In this document: one piece after another, positions 11,901 to 23,600 of the stretch | Layout of the letters: the number at the start of each line of letters is the position of its first letter | Position numbering within the stretch: position 1 is the stretch's first letter | Assembly (NCBI GenBank): GCA_037576195.1 | Contig: CM075101.1 | Location: 5,146,001-5,210,000 of the forward strand | Direction of reading: 5' to 3' | Length of the DNA stretch: 64,000 nucleotides | DNA from: Phytoseiulus persimilis | Lineage: Eukaryota; Arthropoda; Arachnida; Mesostigmata; Phytoseiidae | Position numbers and translations under genes: made by a program | The notes under the pieces: generated by a model | What the model was told of the DNA's origin: nothing | Seen by the model: only the letters and a program-made list of their open reading frames with translations | Databases searched by the model: none

Positions 11901-13933
11901 GACGGAACGCGCGAACTTGACGTGTCTGGATAACACAAGAGCTCGCTCGATCAAGCGCGCCACTGCCCTGTTTGTCTGGGCCAACTTCCCATCACCATCC
12001 GTATACCAAGAGATCCATAGAATAAGTAGGTATAGCGACAGTAGATTTCGCGGCGCATGGATCTCAAACTGACGTCGATTGCTCAATATTCTCTCCTTGC
12101 GATATCGGACTCCGGCCGCCCAATCTCCGACGAGCTCGTACCGAAGCCTCACCTTCTGGAGGAGAGGAGGAAAAAAGGACGGGGGAGTCTATGCACGTTC
12201 GAGCGCCGGTGGGCAATCGACGACGTCAGAATAAGTATTCAAGACAATCTAGCGCCACAAGCGTTCGAACTCTCCTCATTTCATCTCCGGAGCAGTGTTG
12301 CCGGACCGCTTACCGAACTCATGTGCGTATCCACATGTTCTTCTCCTTACGTGGCGCGTCGATTTTGAGACAAGAATCTCCCGATGAAGCAACAATCACG
12401 ACCTGACTCCATGACAGAACGAATCTCCAATCACACCGATCCCGGAAACAAGCCCTCATGAGTCCGGATCTCGCCGTGGGTGGCTTTGGTACGAAACCGG
12501 TAAATACTCGCGGCAAGTAGAAATGACATAGTGAAACACCTCTTCATGAAGTTTGGTCGTGCGAATGAGTGACTTCGATTCCTATCAAGCTGCCAGTGCA
12601 TTCAGGGAACCGACTCCACCGAATCTCACTCGGGGAGAGTTTTTTGGGCCAACCATGATTGCGCAAGGAACCGGGCCTGCTCCCCTCTGCCCGTCCTCGT
12701 AGAAATTCTCTGCTCTGATCGAGTCGTATCGCCTGGCGGCGAAGGCCCACCCTTGAAGCTTTGAAATCGGAAACTCCAAGCCGGGAATGAGTCGGAGCAG
12801 GGCCAATGCTGTCCCAACAAGAAACATGATCTGATGAGGGTCAGAATTATAAGCTCCTATGATATCGGTGTCGTCAGACGTTCAAGGTCGATCATGTCAC
12901 ACCGGAACAATTTGGACAGGGCTAAGGGGTGTTGACGATAGAGATCCATGATGATTAGCGGCTATGCGAGAGAGTGAGCAGTCGCCGATTGCTGCATGTT
13001 AATCACTGAAGCGTTGAGGAGCTATCTCCAAATGGAACTGCACTAGCGTCATAGCCAGCTCGATGAGTTGCGGTATCAGAAAATCACCGGGGCTGTTCGG
13101 AATTCACGCTTGAATCGTTCCCCGGAAGAATCACGGCGAACAACGACGCCGCTGGGGAATTCGTTCGTTGAAATTGGCCCAAACGGATGGAACTTCGATT
13201 TGAGAACGTTGATTTTGAGTACGACACGATCGATCGAGATACGTCAGGTCGAACATCTCTCGTAGCAGAGACTCAAATCTATTGTTCTGAATCTGCTCTC
13301 AATATTCGGAAAACACGGGCAAGATACGCGCATGATTGACGTCACCTCCTAGATGGCCTGTTTGCAAGAAACGTGAGATCGATGGAATGATTCGAGGTCC
13401 GAATATTAAAACACAAGAGTGCCGATAGATTTCAAACGAGCGTCTGGGAATCGGCCATCGTTGGCGACGAAAACATTCGGGGCTCAAGCAATCGGAATGG
13501 ATCAGGCGACTTTTCTTTGGGCGGTTGCTTTAGTGAGCCCGTTTTCCTATCGAGAGGTGTCAACTCCTGCCTGGCTACATCAGATCCAGCTGCGTACCGA
13601 CCCACTTCTACTCGAGTGGAGACGGAATCCGCGCCTGAACACGCACAGGACCCGTGCGTCTTTGCATCTGATCGAGCGATTGCTCGCTCGAATGGATTCT
13701 ACATGATTCAAGACGCCGTGCAAGTTCAGCTCAAGCGAGCGAGCAACTCAACCGGAGGCAGAGTTTTCTGAGACAACAGAAGAGGAGAGAGAACGACATA
13801 GAAATACGCGAAAGTCAGGAAAACCGTTCATCGTTAGCTCCCGCCATTATTACCAACATATCCAGTTCCCTGCGCTTACTACCCGACCGCCGAGTCATTC
13901 CCCGTCCAGATGGGGTGGATTGAGTCATTCATT

Positions 13934-13992
13934 ATGATCATGATGATGACGATAATAATGATAATGATAATGATGATAATAACAATAAATAA
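13934..13992. repeat. ATG/ATA-type trinucleotide microsatellite
   Basis: An imperfect run of ATGATGATGACGATAATAATG-like triplets on the plus strand, fading into AACAATAAATAAC. No gene is associated with it. Confidence 0.8.
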
Positions 13993-14716
13993 CACAATGT
14001 ATCATAGTGCCTATCTACTCGTCGTCCTTGCACTCTTCAGTCGGAGCAATCTGCCGGTGGATCAGAGTTGTCCTCTTCAAGGATCAGATATAACCATCCG
14101 CGAGGATGGTCCTCATTGAGAGTCAAGACAGAGGATCGATTCTTCCATATCCGTTCTATTGGGATCGTCATTGATGGGGAATACTGTTCAGACAGATTCC
14201 GACCTTGTCGTCCAATGCTTGCTTGAGTTTAATGACCAGAAGAAGGTATTGAAAATTCTCGGATTTCCTCGATGGGCCGTATGAACGGCCAAAACATGAT
14301 AGCGCCAAATCGAACAACTTTATTCGAAGAGTGATAGCTGTCGGCCACGGGTCTTCACACATTCAGACCGACCTGGCTTCGGCATATCACCTACAGTGCG
14401 GCACATCTGTGGGCTCGCTAGGTGAGTCCTCTCATCGCTCCACGAATGATGATAACAGCCGGTTTTGATAATGCGGTTCTCCATATTCCTATCTGAGCGC
14501 AGACCTCTTTTAGCTGATTCAGTCGGGTTCGGCGATGATCTCGTGGCCCTCAGTAGGGCCGGGCTCTGCCCGCTGGCTTACTAGGCTTTGGCCTCAGACA
14601 GCGAATTTCGGCGATGAAATTCTTGTATTAGGCGTCCGCTATATGTACAGTGGTGGTTGATAAGCAGCCACCCTGTTTTTCAACCATCGGTTGCTCTCCT
14701 GAAAATGGGTCGAATA

Positions 14717-15130
14717 CACTGGCCGACAAAAAAAAAAATCGCGTAACAAAGAAGTTGACACCCAGGTTGGGGTGTGTCGGGGTCGTAGATTGCGAATTCC
14801 TCAATCGGATCCTCGGATTCGCTCCAGTTTTTCTATTATTTGGATACTTCCGATTTCCGTGATTTTTTTTCAGTTGAATTCTTCATCTCTGCCCTGAAAT
14901 GAGCCAGGCTCATAAAAATTTGGGACCATGTAAACATACGATAGAACGATCTCTGGTGAAGATTTTGGGCAATTCAAAGGCACGGTCTCTGAGCTGGAAG
15001 CGATCGAAAGTGATTTTTGTCGAAGAACGCCGAGGAATTTCCTTTTTTTCAGCCGACGACTAGGAAACTACAGTTCCTCGGACCATTTTCTGTTGAGCTT
15101 CTTGATAGGAATTCATTCACGGACCGATGA
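14717..15130. repeat. Left terminal inverted repeat of the DNA transposon
   Basis: Pairs with 16190-16665 in inverted orientation at moderate identity, with small indels throughout. It starts CACTGGCC followed by a run of As. The inner limit is not sharp. Similarity is clear to about 15120 and may fade further inward. Confidence 0.75.
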
Positions 15131-15186
15131 TCCGTTCAGTTTTTGATCGCCTAAGACTGTAAACAACGAATACACTCCTTCACCAA

Positions 15187-15745
15187 AATCACGGCATCAC
15201 GTCTGGTACAGCGAGAAGATGGTCCCGATTATCTTGGGGCAACAAGCCGGCTACACCAAAGTCCCGTGCTTCTTGTGTGTCTGGGACAGCCGAGCATGTG
15301 ACTAACATAGGACACGTACGATTTGGCTTTCGAGGGGGTATCTGAGACCTTGGCAGCCCAACGTGCTCAGAGGCGCTTTGATTCCGATGGAAAAAATGAT
15401 CCTCCCACCGCTGCATATAGAATTGGGTCTGATGAAACAGTTCGTCAAAGCATTGGACGAACGCGGTCCATGTTTCAACTACATCGTGCGCGCGCCGCCC
15501 GCTGTGAGCATCCAGAAGCTTCAGGCGGGGGCTCTAGGTGGACCTCAAATCCAAAAGCTCATCGACGACCCTGTTTCATTGACTCAATAAACCATCGAGG
15601 AGCCAATGCTTGGCGGTCATTTGTTCTGGTCGTTCGAAATTCCTTTGGAAACACGATGGCTGAAAACCACGTACAACTCGTTAAGGGCATGCTCGTGAGC
15701 TTTCCAGTTCTAGGGTGTCGGATGAGCCATCTCGGATGGGCCCCT
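15187..15745 (+). pseudogene. Broken transposon-encoded protein relic
   Basis: The frames, read in succession, show fragments of a protein family common in arthropod and cnidarian genomes. In order they are LGQQAGYTKVPCFLCVWDSR (stop TAA near 15302), then PPLHIELGLMKQFVKALDER and GGPQIQKLI (stop near 15590), then AENHVQLVKGMLVSF with LGCRMS. In intact members, as I recall them, these blocks follow one another in this order in one long frame with conserved Cys and His. Here at least two frameshifts and two stops separate them, and both the N-terminal part and the downstream C-terminal part are absent. Its position midway between matching inverted repeats indicates that this protein family belongs to a DNA transposon, probably as the transposase. 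It is not functional. Confidence 0.7.
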
Positions 15746-16189
15746 AGAAATTTGATTGCTACTATGATAATAATAGCGATTTATTCGCGGATTTTCCGCA
15801 CTCAATAGTATATCTTTAGCGATCTCGTTGATCGCTCTGTTCTCAAAGTATCTGCATTCTAGGATGTGATGGCGGGTAGCTCTGTTTTCGCCGCAGTATT
15901 TACAGATACATGGCTCATTGCGCTCTACGTAAATTGCTATGATAGATGAACAAGGAGAAAGGTTCCATCAAGACATAGCGACTATGTAAGTGAGGTACCA
16001 GGGAAGATGGGACGTGCACATGATGGCCGACTACGGCGGACTCTGATACGGAATGACCCGGAAAGGCCCACTCGAGCCAGTCCCCCACCAGACGTTTCGA
16101 TCATTCCGACGAGTTTCGTTGACTTTCGTGTTTTTTTCATAAAAACCGAATGGCTTGTGCATATCACGCTTCACTTTGTCTTAAAATGT

Positions 16190-16665
16190 TCGCGATTGAA
16201 TTTCCAATCGAGAAGCTCAACGCGATTTGGCATTGGGGGCTAGGGTTCTTTCGTTTCCGGCCGAAGAAGGGGCGAATTTTCGGTGTTCAACGACGAAATC
16301 CAACTTTTGATCCCTGCTAGCTCAGATATCGTGGCTTCGAATGGCACGAGACTTTCACCAGGGATAGTTCTTCTGTGAGTCTACGTGCTCCCAAATTTTC
16401 AAAGCTCTGGCTCGCTGAGGAGCAAATATGAAAATTCACACATGAAAAAATCACGAAAATCCGAAAAATCGGGTTAAAGATCGAACTGGAGCGAATCCGA
16501 GGAAGCCACTGACAGATCCTACCGAAAGGTGATTCCGGGACAATTCTGAGGGCCGGCTGAGAGGTTCAGCCGGAAAACAAAGGCTGACAGATTCGGAGTC
16601 TACGACCTCGATTCACCCCAACTTAAGTGCCAGCTTCCTTGTTACGTTTTTCCTGTAGGGCACTG
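16190..16665. repeat. Right terminal inverted repeat of the DNA transposon
   Basis: The inverted counterpart of 14717-15130. It carries about 65 nt at roughly 16512-16585 absent from the left arm. That extra part includes a perfect 8-bp hairpin (CCGGCTGA / TCAGCCGG at 16553-16573) and a stretch resembling the 45-bp minisatellite unit found at 27.4-28.8 kb. Confidence 0.7.
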
Positions 16666-17340
16666 ATATCGATCATGAAGCATCTCTTTCCTTCAACTTT
16701 CTTCCCTTTGTTTTCCTGCTTTGTATGGCCGCTGTGGCGCAATTTTTGCGAAAAGGTACATAGATTTTCTGTGTGATTCGGCATGAATGCCATTCGATTT
16801 TGATTCGGCGATTCTGGCGCACCGCCCCGAGATGTCGAGAGAATTCCGGGATCGATCCGACCATAGTTTTGGAAGCATCCCCGATTCGGATAGCTCTTCG
16901 GCTCTATTTCCATGGCCGATGGCCGACCCAGATAGGAACATCCTTGGCTCTCGACCCAATGGTCCGATTCCGGAAAATCAGAGGACAATCGAGAGCTCTG
17001 TTCTTGTGCTACAGGATGATATGCTTATGGGAGCGTGAAGCCAGCGTCGTCCTGATTTGGCGAACTTTGGGAACGACCCGGGGAAAATCAGAAGATTGGC
17101 GAACTTCGCTGTCGAGTCCCTCCGCTATTGAGTTTCGAGGCAGCGAGGCCAGAAGTCGACGGCGCTGAATCATTTAGGAACTGTGACAGTCAACAAGTTC
17201 GGATAGGGTCATCATGTGCACCCACAGCTGTCTGCCACGCTGAAGGAGGGCACCTGAACAAATGCAAAGGCTCCACGGGCACCAAGATCTGCATCGCAAG
17301 CGAGCATTTGTGCGAGGATTCGACATCATGGTTCTCTAAA
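16666..17340. other. Unassigned region left of the duplicated block
   Basis: Open frames exist on both strands (up to about 130 codons), but none resembles a known protein and no exon chain is apparent. Nothing else was seen. Confidence 0.5.
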
Positions 17341-20300
17341 GGGCTCTCTAGAGATGCATTTCTACAGAGTAAGAAAAAATACAGACTCTCGAGGGCTGTT
17401 CGACGCACTTTCTGCATCTTCATTTGTTTTGGAACGGATCAAACCATACTTTTGAGGCCACCGTCCAAGAATCCACCAGAAGAAACAACTGGCGGTAGGG
17501 AGTTCAGGCATTCACCATTTAGTCCTTATAGGGAGATGGACAGATGGATGAATGAGTCTCAGGATGGCGAAGTTCATCAGTTCTTATGGACATGATGTTT
17601 GATTCGTCAATATATTGATGCAGTTATCAATGGATCATTGGATTGATGGATGATGATTGATGCCTGAAATTCTCAACTCTGAAGATAACTAACCAAGCAA
17701 AGTCTCCGAAGGCGGTGATCCAGCCGATGGAACGACTCGAGCTCGTGGACGGCGCTGAATTCTACCAGATCTTCCTCCTCGAAATCGGAGTTGATTCAGA
17801 CGATTTTCGATGGAGCTTGTATCAGCGAAATTCCCTGAATCTTATTACCTCTCATTTCATCGAAGAAATGTCGACTAAGGCCACTAGCGTAGCAAGGGAG
17901 GGGGGCGGTCTGGTGCAGGAATCACATCGCGGCATCAGAATGCCTCCCGGTGTATCACTAAACTTGAGTTCTACCTAGAATATTTCTTCACGAAGTGCTT
18001 GGGAGTCGGGGAAAGTCCGACTGATGTATCTGATTTCTCGCATTCTTGACCATCCATCATCCATGCTGTGTTTTCCTCCATGCCTGAGATCAGGTAACGA
18101 TCCGCATGGGAGGGTGACCCCTTGGAGCTGCTCAAGTTCATCTGTCGATTCAGCGCGAAAATCACTGTTCCAAATATTGTGATGATGCTCCGGCTCTCCC
18201 TGACTCTTGGCATGAGTTCTGCTGCATGCGAACGAAGCTTGTAAAAGCTGGAGCTCATCAAGAATCATTCACGATACACCATGTCACAAACGAGGCTTTC
18301 AAACCTTGTCATCCTGTCTATGCTCCTGAGGTGAAGAAAGTTACTGACCAAGGAATCGTGATCCAGTTGGTCATATCATAATCCTGTTGCTCAGATATGT
18401 TGTAACTCGCTCGAGTTGTTCGAATTTGCCTGAATGTCTCGTCGGAGAGCTCAATTTCAGCTTATCATTTTTTGGTGGAGCCAATTTCTGCGTTCGGGAA
18501 GGGCCGGCGAATGATCTTGCAACGATCGGCCGCCTAACGAGCTCGGGAACCAGCGCGCGTTCGATGGTTTTTCGACTTTCACCTCAGCAATCGTTTATCG
18601 AGATCGACTCGGAGCCGCGATTCATTGCAGCCGTGATCTGAGGTCAATTAGGTCTGATATGATACGTAAACTGCCCACCTCACGATTCAGGCGCTAGATT
18701 CTCGTCTTCTCGCGTTCCTGGCTCTTCCATTCCTGGATCACGTTCAGATAGATTCTTGGGAGAATGAATCTCGATTCCCTTAACACTTTGTAGAGGATGC
18801 TTCCGATGCTCCTCGAAGCCTTAGATGTGGGCCTCACTGAAGAAAATCTTATAAAAAATGTTCATGCATTCATGCGGGTCGTCTCAATCGTCACGGCTTC
18901 CTGGGATGGAGAGAAAGATTGCAACGATTCAAGACAAGAGAGCGAATGAGAATGGAAGAAAATATTATCGACGTCATCACTCGTAACACTCCAATCAGGA
19001 TGAGGAACGAGGCAGTTTCTTGTGCTTATACGCAGTTTCCATTCTCTTGGAAATTTCTAAGAGCATTTCCTGAGAGTGGTCAGACTCAGCTGGAATCGGT
19101 CAGAGCGCCTTCGCAGACAGCAACACCTCCTCTCCACCAGCTTTCTCCGCCAATACCTCTCACCCACGCCGCTCAAAATCCTAGGCAGGCGCTACTTCGT
19201 CCATCGAGCGACGATAGTGGCCCTCCACTGGCGGCGCCACCGTCCGAGCCTCGGAAAGCAAAAGCGTTGTGCCACACACGCTCCTGGCGGCGGTTCCCAG
19301 TTCGCTTGTATGTTGGACTGTTCGCCGCCTCTCGTTTAAGGTTGAACGAACGACGGCCTGCAGCCGCCGTCGCCGCCGAATCCAGACACAGACAAGAAGA
19401 AGAGAGCCGAAAAGCTTAGGCAGCGGCGGGCGGCCTCCACCACCACTGCTGGAGGAGAACACAACTGAACGAACGGAACGAGTAACCAATATTTTTCGCC
19501 GCCAGCAAGTCGAAAGTTGCAATCGTAGTTGGAACCGTGCTCAAGAGAGGCCTCGGTTGGCCCCCGTTCGCATGCGTGCCCGCGTGCCAGGGTGCTACGG
19601 GTGCGTATTCGCCAATCTTTACCGCGAATCAGGATCAACGTTTCGGATTTGCATTGGCGAAACTGATAGCCGCTTCTCGCTAGGGAAGGCACTAAGATAA
19701 ACTTTGTTGCCTTCATTGTGCCGGTCGCGATGATCACCGATGATTCGCTTTTTCGATCCCTCGAAGTGCGCCGAGTCTATCTGTTGTCGACTGTCGAACA
19801 GGTTATGGCTACACCGTTCAAACGATCCCTTCTCTTGAGTGATGGTCCAGCCGAATTACTTGTATGCGCAGTCTCTTCAGTTTTGACCAGCCGAAAGCTG
19901 TCGCCCTCGCGAACTGCGGAGTAACGAGCATCAGCCTTTAAGTTCCTCACCAAGCTTCAGAAAACCCGCGAGTTTGAAGTCGTCCGAATACGTTCCGGGC
20001 CCCGAGAAAAACAGAGAAGTGGTTGCTCGCGGAGTCTATCGGGGAGTTTCAAGCCAGTGTACCGATTGTTGCGCAAATCGTTCAGATCGAGTCTGCCCGG
20101 GAACATCATCAACCGCGATCTACACCAGTGCAAGGTGATCGCAGAGGGAGCCTTTGGATCCGCTTGCGCCGTGCTGCGACTCCACCGAATGCTGCGACAT
20201 CAAGCTCCGCCGAACTTCGCGCGCGATTGGATTGAAGTGCATGGACATCCTTACAGCTTGCTGTGAATAATGTGGAACACCTTCTGGAATGACTTGTCTC

Positions 20301-20675
20301 TTGCTGCTGATTGTGGATCGTGCGAACTTGGGTGTGAGTTGCCCGAGCGTCGGTGACCTCAAGGAAATACAGATACTTATACAGTATTCGGTATCGAAAA
20401 CCGTTGAAGGACGATAACACACATTGGAGACGTGGAGACGAGGATTGAAGAAATTCTTAGATCATTGCAGTCCTCAAATCAGGGTGCCAACGATGGCATG
20501 AGTCCGTCAACGTCGCCCGATCCTCCGTATTCCCTCGGTCCATCAAGCGTTATCCTGAATCTATCTCGCCCTCCCCCGGAGTGGAATGGCACTCTAATCG
20601 GCCTGGAGCAACCCTACGAAGCTTTTGGGTGAAGATCTCGTTGAGTGGATCGATGTGATGTTCGGAATTTAGAGC
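17341..20675. other. 5' region of BRPF, no recognised gene
   Basis: No protein family is recognised in these 3.3 kb. The part from about 19.0 to 20.6 kb is GC-richer and probably includes the BRPF promoter and 5' UTR. A 66-codon frame (20432-20632), ending 43 nt before the BRPF start, could be an upstream ORF but shows no similarity I know. The same sequence recurs in copy 2. Confidence 0.5.
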
Positions 20676-23600
20676 ATGTCTTCAAATCCCGTTCAGCTGA
20701 AGCTCATTTGTGACTCCCTGAGGAAACAAAATCCCCCGTATAATTGTCCGATTGGCCAGTGCGACCGGGAGTACAGGACTTTCTCCGGTATTCAATTCCA
20801 CATCTTCAATTCGAGACACACCAGCGTTGCCGTCGCTGCCGCCGGTGAAAAGTTCCGATCTCCTCGGAAGAACCGGAACAGCTCGGATCGAGGCAAAACC
20901 CAGAGTCCTCAATCTCCGGTCAAGAAACAAGAATTGCAAGCCCTCCAAAACAGCCTTCAGGAGGGACCTCTACAGCGATTTAGGTCGCCGCATCACAAAG
21001 TTCAATCGGATCAGCGGAAGAACGTTTTGACCGAGGAAGTATCCCGGGTCCAACATCGATTGCGATCTCCCCCACACCAGCGCAAAACGCAAGCAAGGTC
21101 TGGAGCGCAAACTCGATTACGATCTCCTCAACGGCAGTCGCTACCAGACGCCAATCAGCAGTCGAAGCAGGTCGGAGACGGCCAGCAGATGTCGCCGCAG
21201 CAACAGCTGAGCCCACAGCAGCATCCGAAACATAAATTGCATACAATGCCTCAACCACAAGAAGCCTCCACAGTGGGTGGGGACCCTTCGGTGCTCCAGA
21301 GCCAAACGGCGGCAAAGGCAACCAACTCGAAACTGCGACTCTCGGAGCCAGCTAAAGGCCAGGGGAGCGGCCAGAGCACCAGTGAGGCCGGCCGGACCGC
21401 GTCACCAATTCCTGCAGGCTCAGGTGGAGGTCAGCAACAACCTCGGGAAGGCCTGACCTATGCCGAGGCACAGAAAGTGGTGGAAATCGAAGTTGAAGGA
21501 GGCCTCTATCGTTTGAATATCGAAGAGCCCTTGAATATTGTTCTCAGCTCTGAGCGGAATGATTCGACTCCCGAGGGAGCTCGTCAGCCTGACAAGTTCA
21601 AATCACCCCAGAAATCAGGCAAAGGGAAGCGTAGTCGCCCCAGCAAAGTGAGTTTTCTGTTGATTGATGATTTATGATCTTGTGCTTGTTCGAGTTGATT
21701 CAGCTCTCTGGATCAAGAGTGCATCTTGAGTTTTCCTCCGACTCTGAGCGTCCGATCGGGGCTATTACAGGCGGCCAAGGGCAAAGCGAAGGATCAAACT
21801 GATGCCCAACCCAGGCTACCGGAAGCAATCGTCGAGAAAATGGACGACTATGAATGTGCAGACGCCCCCGAGAGACCGAGCTCGTACTATCGTTTCATCG
21901 AAAAATCAGCTGAAGAGTTGGATGAGATGGTTGAGTACGATATGGACGAAGAAGATTGTGCCTGGCTTGAGATCATGAACAAAAAGCGCAAGAAGCAGGT
22001 TCGTCCCCTCGAAGTCTGAAGATAGTGAATGTGATAGTGTATCGCTAGCGTGAGTTGTTCCGATTGCACAGAACGATGGGGTCCGTCTAACTTTCGCGAA
22101 CGCTGTTACAGGGAATTCCGCATGATGTTAGTGGAGACACGTTTGAATTTCTTATGGATCGACTGGAAAAAGAAAGTTATTTCCAAGCACAGAACACTCC
22201 GTCAGCTACAGTGGGGAGCGCGATCGATGACGACGCGGTCTGTTGTATTTGCCAGGACGGTGAATGCCACAATGCGAATGCCATCCTCTTCTGCGACATG
22301 TGCAACCTGGCCGTTCACCAAGAGTGCTACGGCGTTCCTTATATTCCGGAGGGCCAATGGCTCTGCAGACGCTGTCTTCAGTCGCCCTCGAGGGCCGTCG
22401 ACTGCGTTCTGTGCCCTAACCGTGGTGGAGCTTTCAAACAGACCTCCGACGGCAAGTGGGGTCATGTCGTGTGCGCCCTCTGGGTTCCGGAAGTCTACTT
22501 CGCTAATACTGTATTTCTCGAGCCTATCGACAATATCTGTAATATTCCTGCGGCTCGCTGGAAGCTGACGTGTTACATCTGTAAGAAGCGTGGTCAAGGC
22601 GCTTGTATTCAATGTCATAAGGCTAACTGCTATACGGCATTCCACGTAACATGCGCACAACAAGCGGGACTTTATATGAAGTTGGAAGAATGTCGAAACG
22701 GAGAACAGACTGGTGTGCGAAAAACGGCATTCTGCGATACCCACGCCCCGGTCTCGTACAAGAAGGCGGATAAAATGAGAAGTGCCCGCAAAATTCTGCA
22801 GGAGAAGGCGAAGGCACTTCCCGTAGTATCCATCCCGACTATTCCCGCCGAACGCATAAGCCACATCTCTTCGTTGGTCGATGTTCCCAAGAAAGCCGAC
22901 TTCGTCAAACGACTCATGGGCTACTGGACGCTCAAACGGCAATCGCGGAACGGGGTTTCCCTCTTGCGACGTTTGCAGATGTCGCATCTGAGCCGCAACA
23001 ATAAGAACGAGGCGGATATGGACAGCGCGACATCGGCGCTGCGCGATCAACTCAAATACTGGCAGCGGTTACGTCAAGATCTCGAGCGGGCACGACTACT
23101 GTGCGAACTGATCCGCAAACGCGAGAAGCTCAAACGCGAGTTTGTCAAGCTACGTGAACGCGTCTTCCTGACCGAGATCTCACCCCTCGTCAAAGTGTTG
23201 AACGAACTCATCGCCGTACTTCAGGAAAAGGATCCGCGCAAGATCTTCGCGGAGCCTGTCAATATAAAAGAAGTTCCCGACTACCTGACCCTGATAAAGG
23301 AGCCGATGGATTTCTCAACGATGCGCACCAAAGTGAACAACCTCGAATACGCCTCATTCAGCGAATTCGAGAAGGACTTCCAGCTCATCGTGAGCAACTG
23401 CATGACCTACAATGCCAAAGACACCATCTTCTACAGAGCGGCGATCAAACTTAGAGATCAAGGAGGAGCAGTCATCCGGGCGCATCGGGAGAATTTGTCC
23501 ACGAATTTCGATTACTCCACTGGGAGACTGAAACCGCTGCCGAAGTCAGCGAATGACAAACCGCCCGAAATCAAATCAGAGTCATCGAGGAGAGCCCAGA

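Larger units (their letters stand above)
8383..14716. other. Unassigned intergenic region
   Basis: No gene is recognised over about 6 kb. The section 9.6-11.5 kb is visibly more AT-rich than its surroundings. A 182-codon minus-strand frame at 11604-12152 and others look random. Possible short coding segments on the plus strand near 8.66-9.43 kb are listed separately. There is a GA-rich run at about 8392-8412 and an ATG/ATA repeat near 13.93 kb. Confidence 0.5.
14717..16665 (+). mobile_element. Decayed CMC-like DNA transposon with long terminal inverted repeats
   Basis: The left end, from CACTGGCCGACAAAA at 14717, matches the reverse complement of the right end, which finishes at 16665 (CAGTGCCCTACAGGAAAAAC when read inward). 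The similarity is imperfect but continues for roughly 400 nt on each side. Shared blocks include GTAACAA(A/G)GAAG, TTGGGGTG, GGTCGTAGA, CCTCGGATTCGCTCCAGTT, AAAATTTGGGA, CTGGTGAA and GTTGAGCTTCT. The element is flanked by ATA on both sides, a possible 3-bp target duplication. Between the repeats lies a broken transposon protein relic (15187-15745). CACT-type ends plus a 3-bp duplication are typical of the CACTA/Mirage/Chapaev group, but arms this long are unusual for it, so the class is tentative. It is inactive: short, frameshifted and diverged. Confidence 0.75.

Noticed and set aside
11604..12152. 182-codon minus-strand open frame
   Set aside because: No recognisable motif, unlikely composition, no splice structure, and no support beyond length.
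20432..20632. 66-codon frame just upstream of the BRPF start
   Set aside because: No known peptide family and no evidence of translation. Noted only as a possible upstream ORF.
22202..23050. 282-codon minus-strand frame across the BRPF PHD region
   Set aside because: Antisense shadow of the strongly conserved PHD-coding exon.
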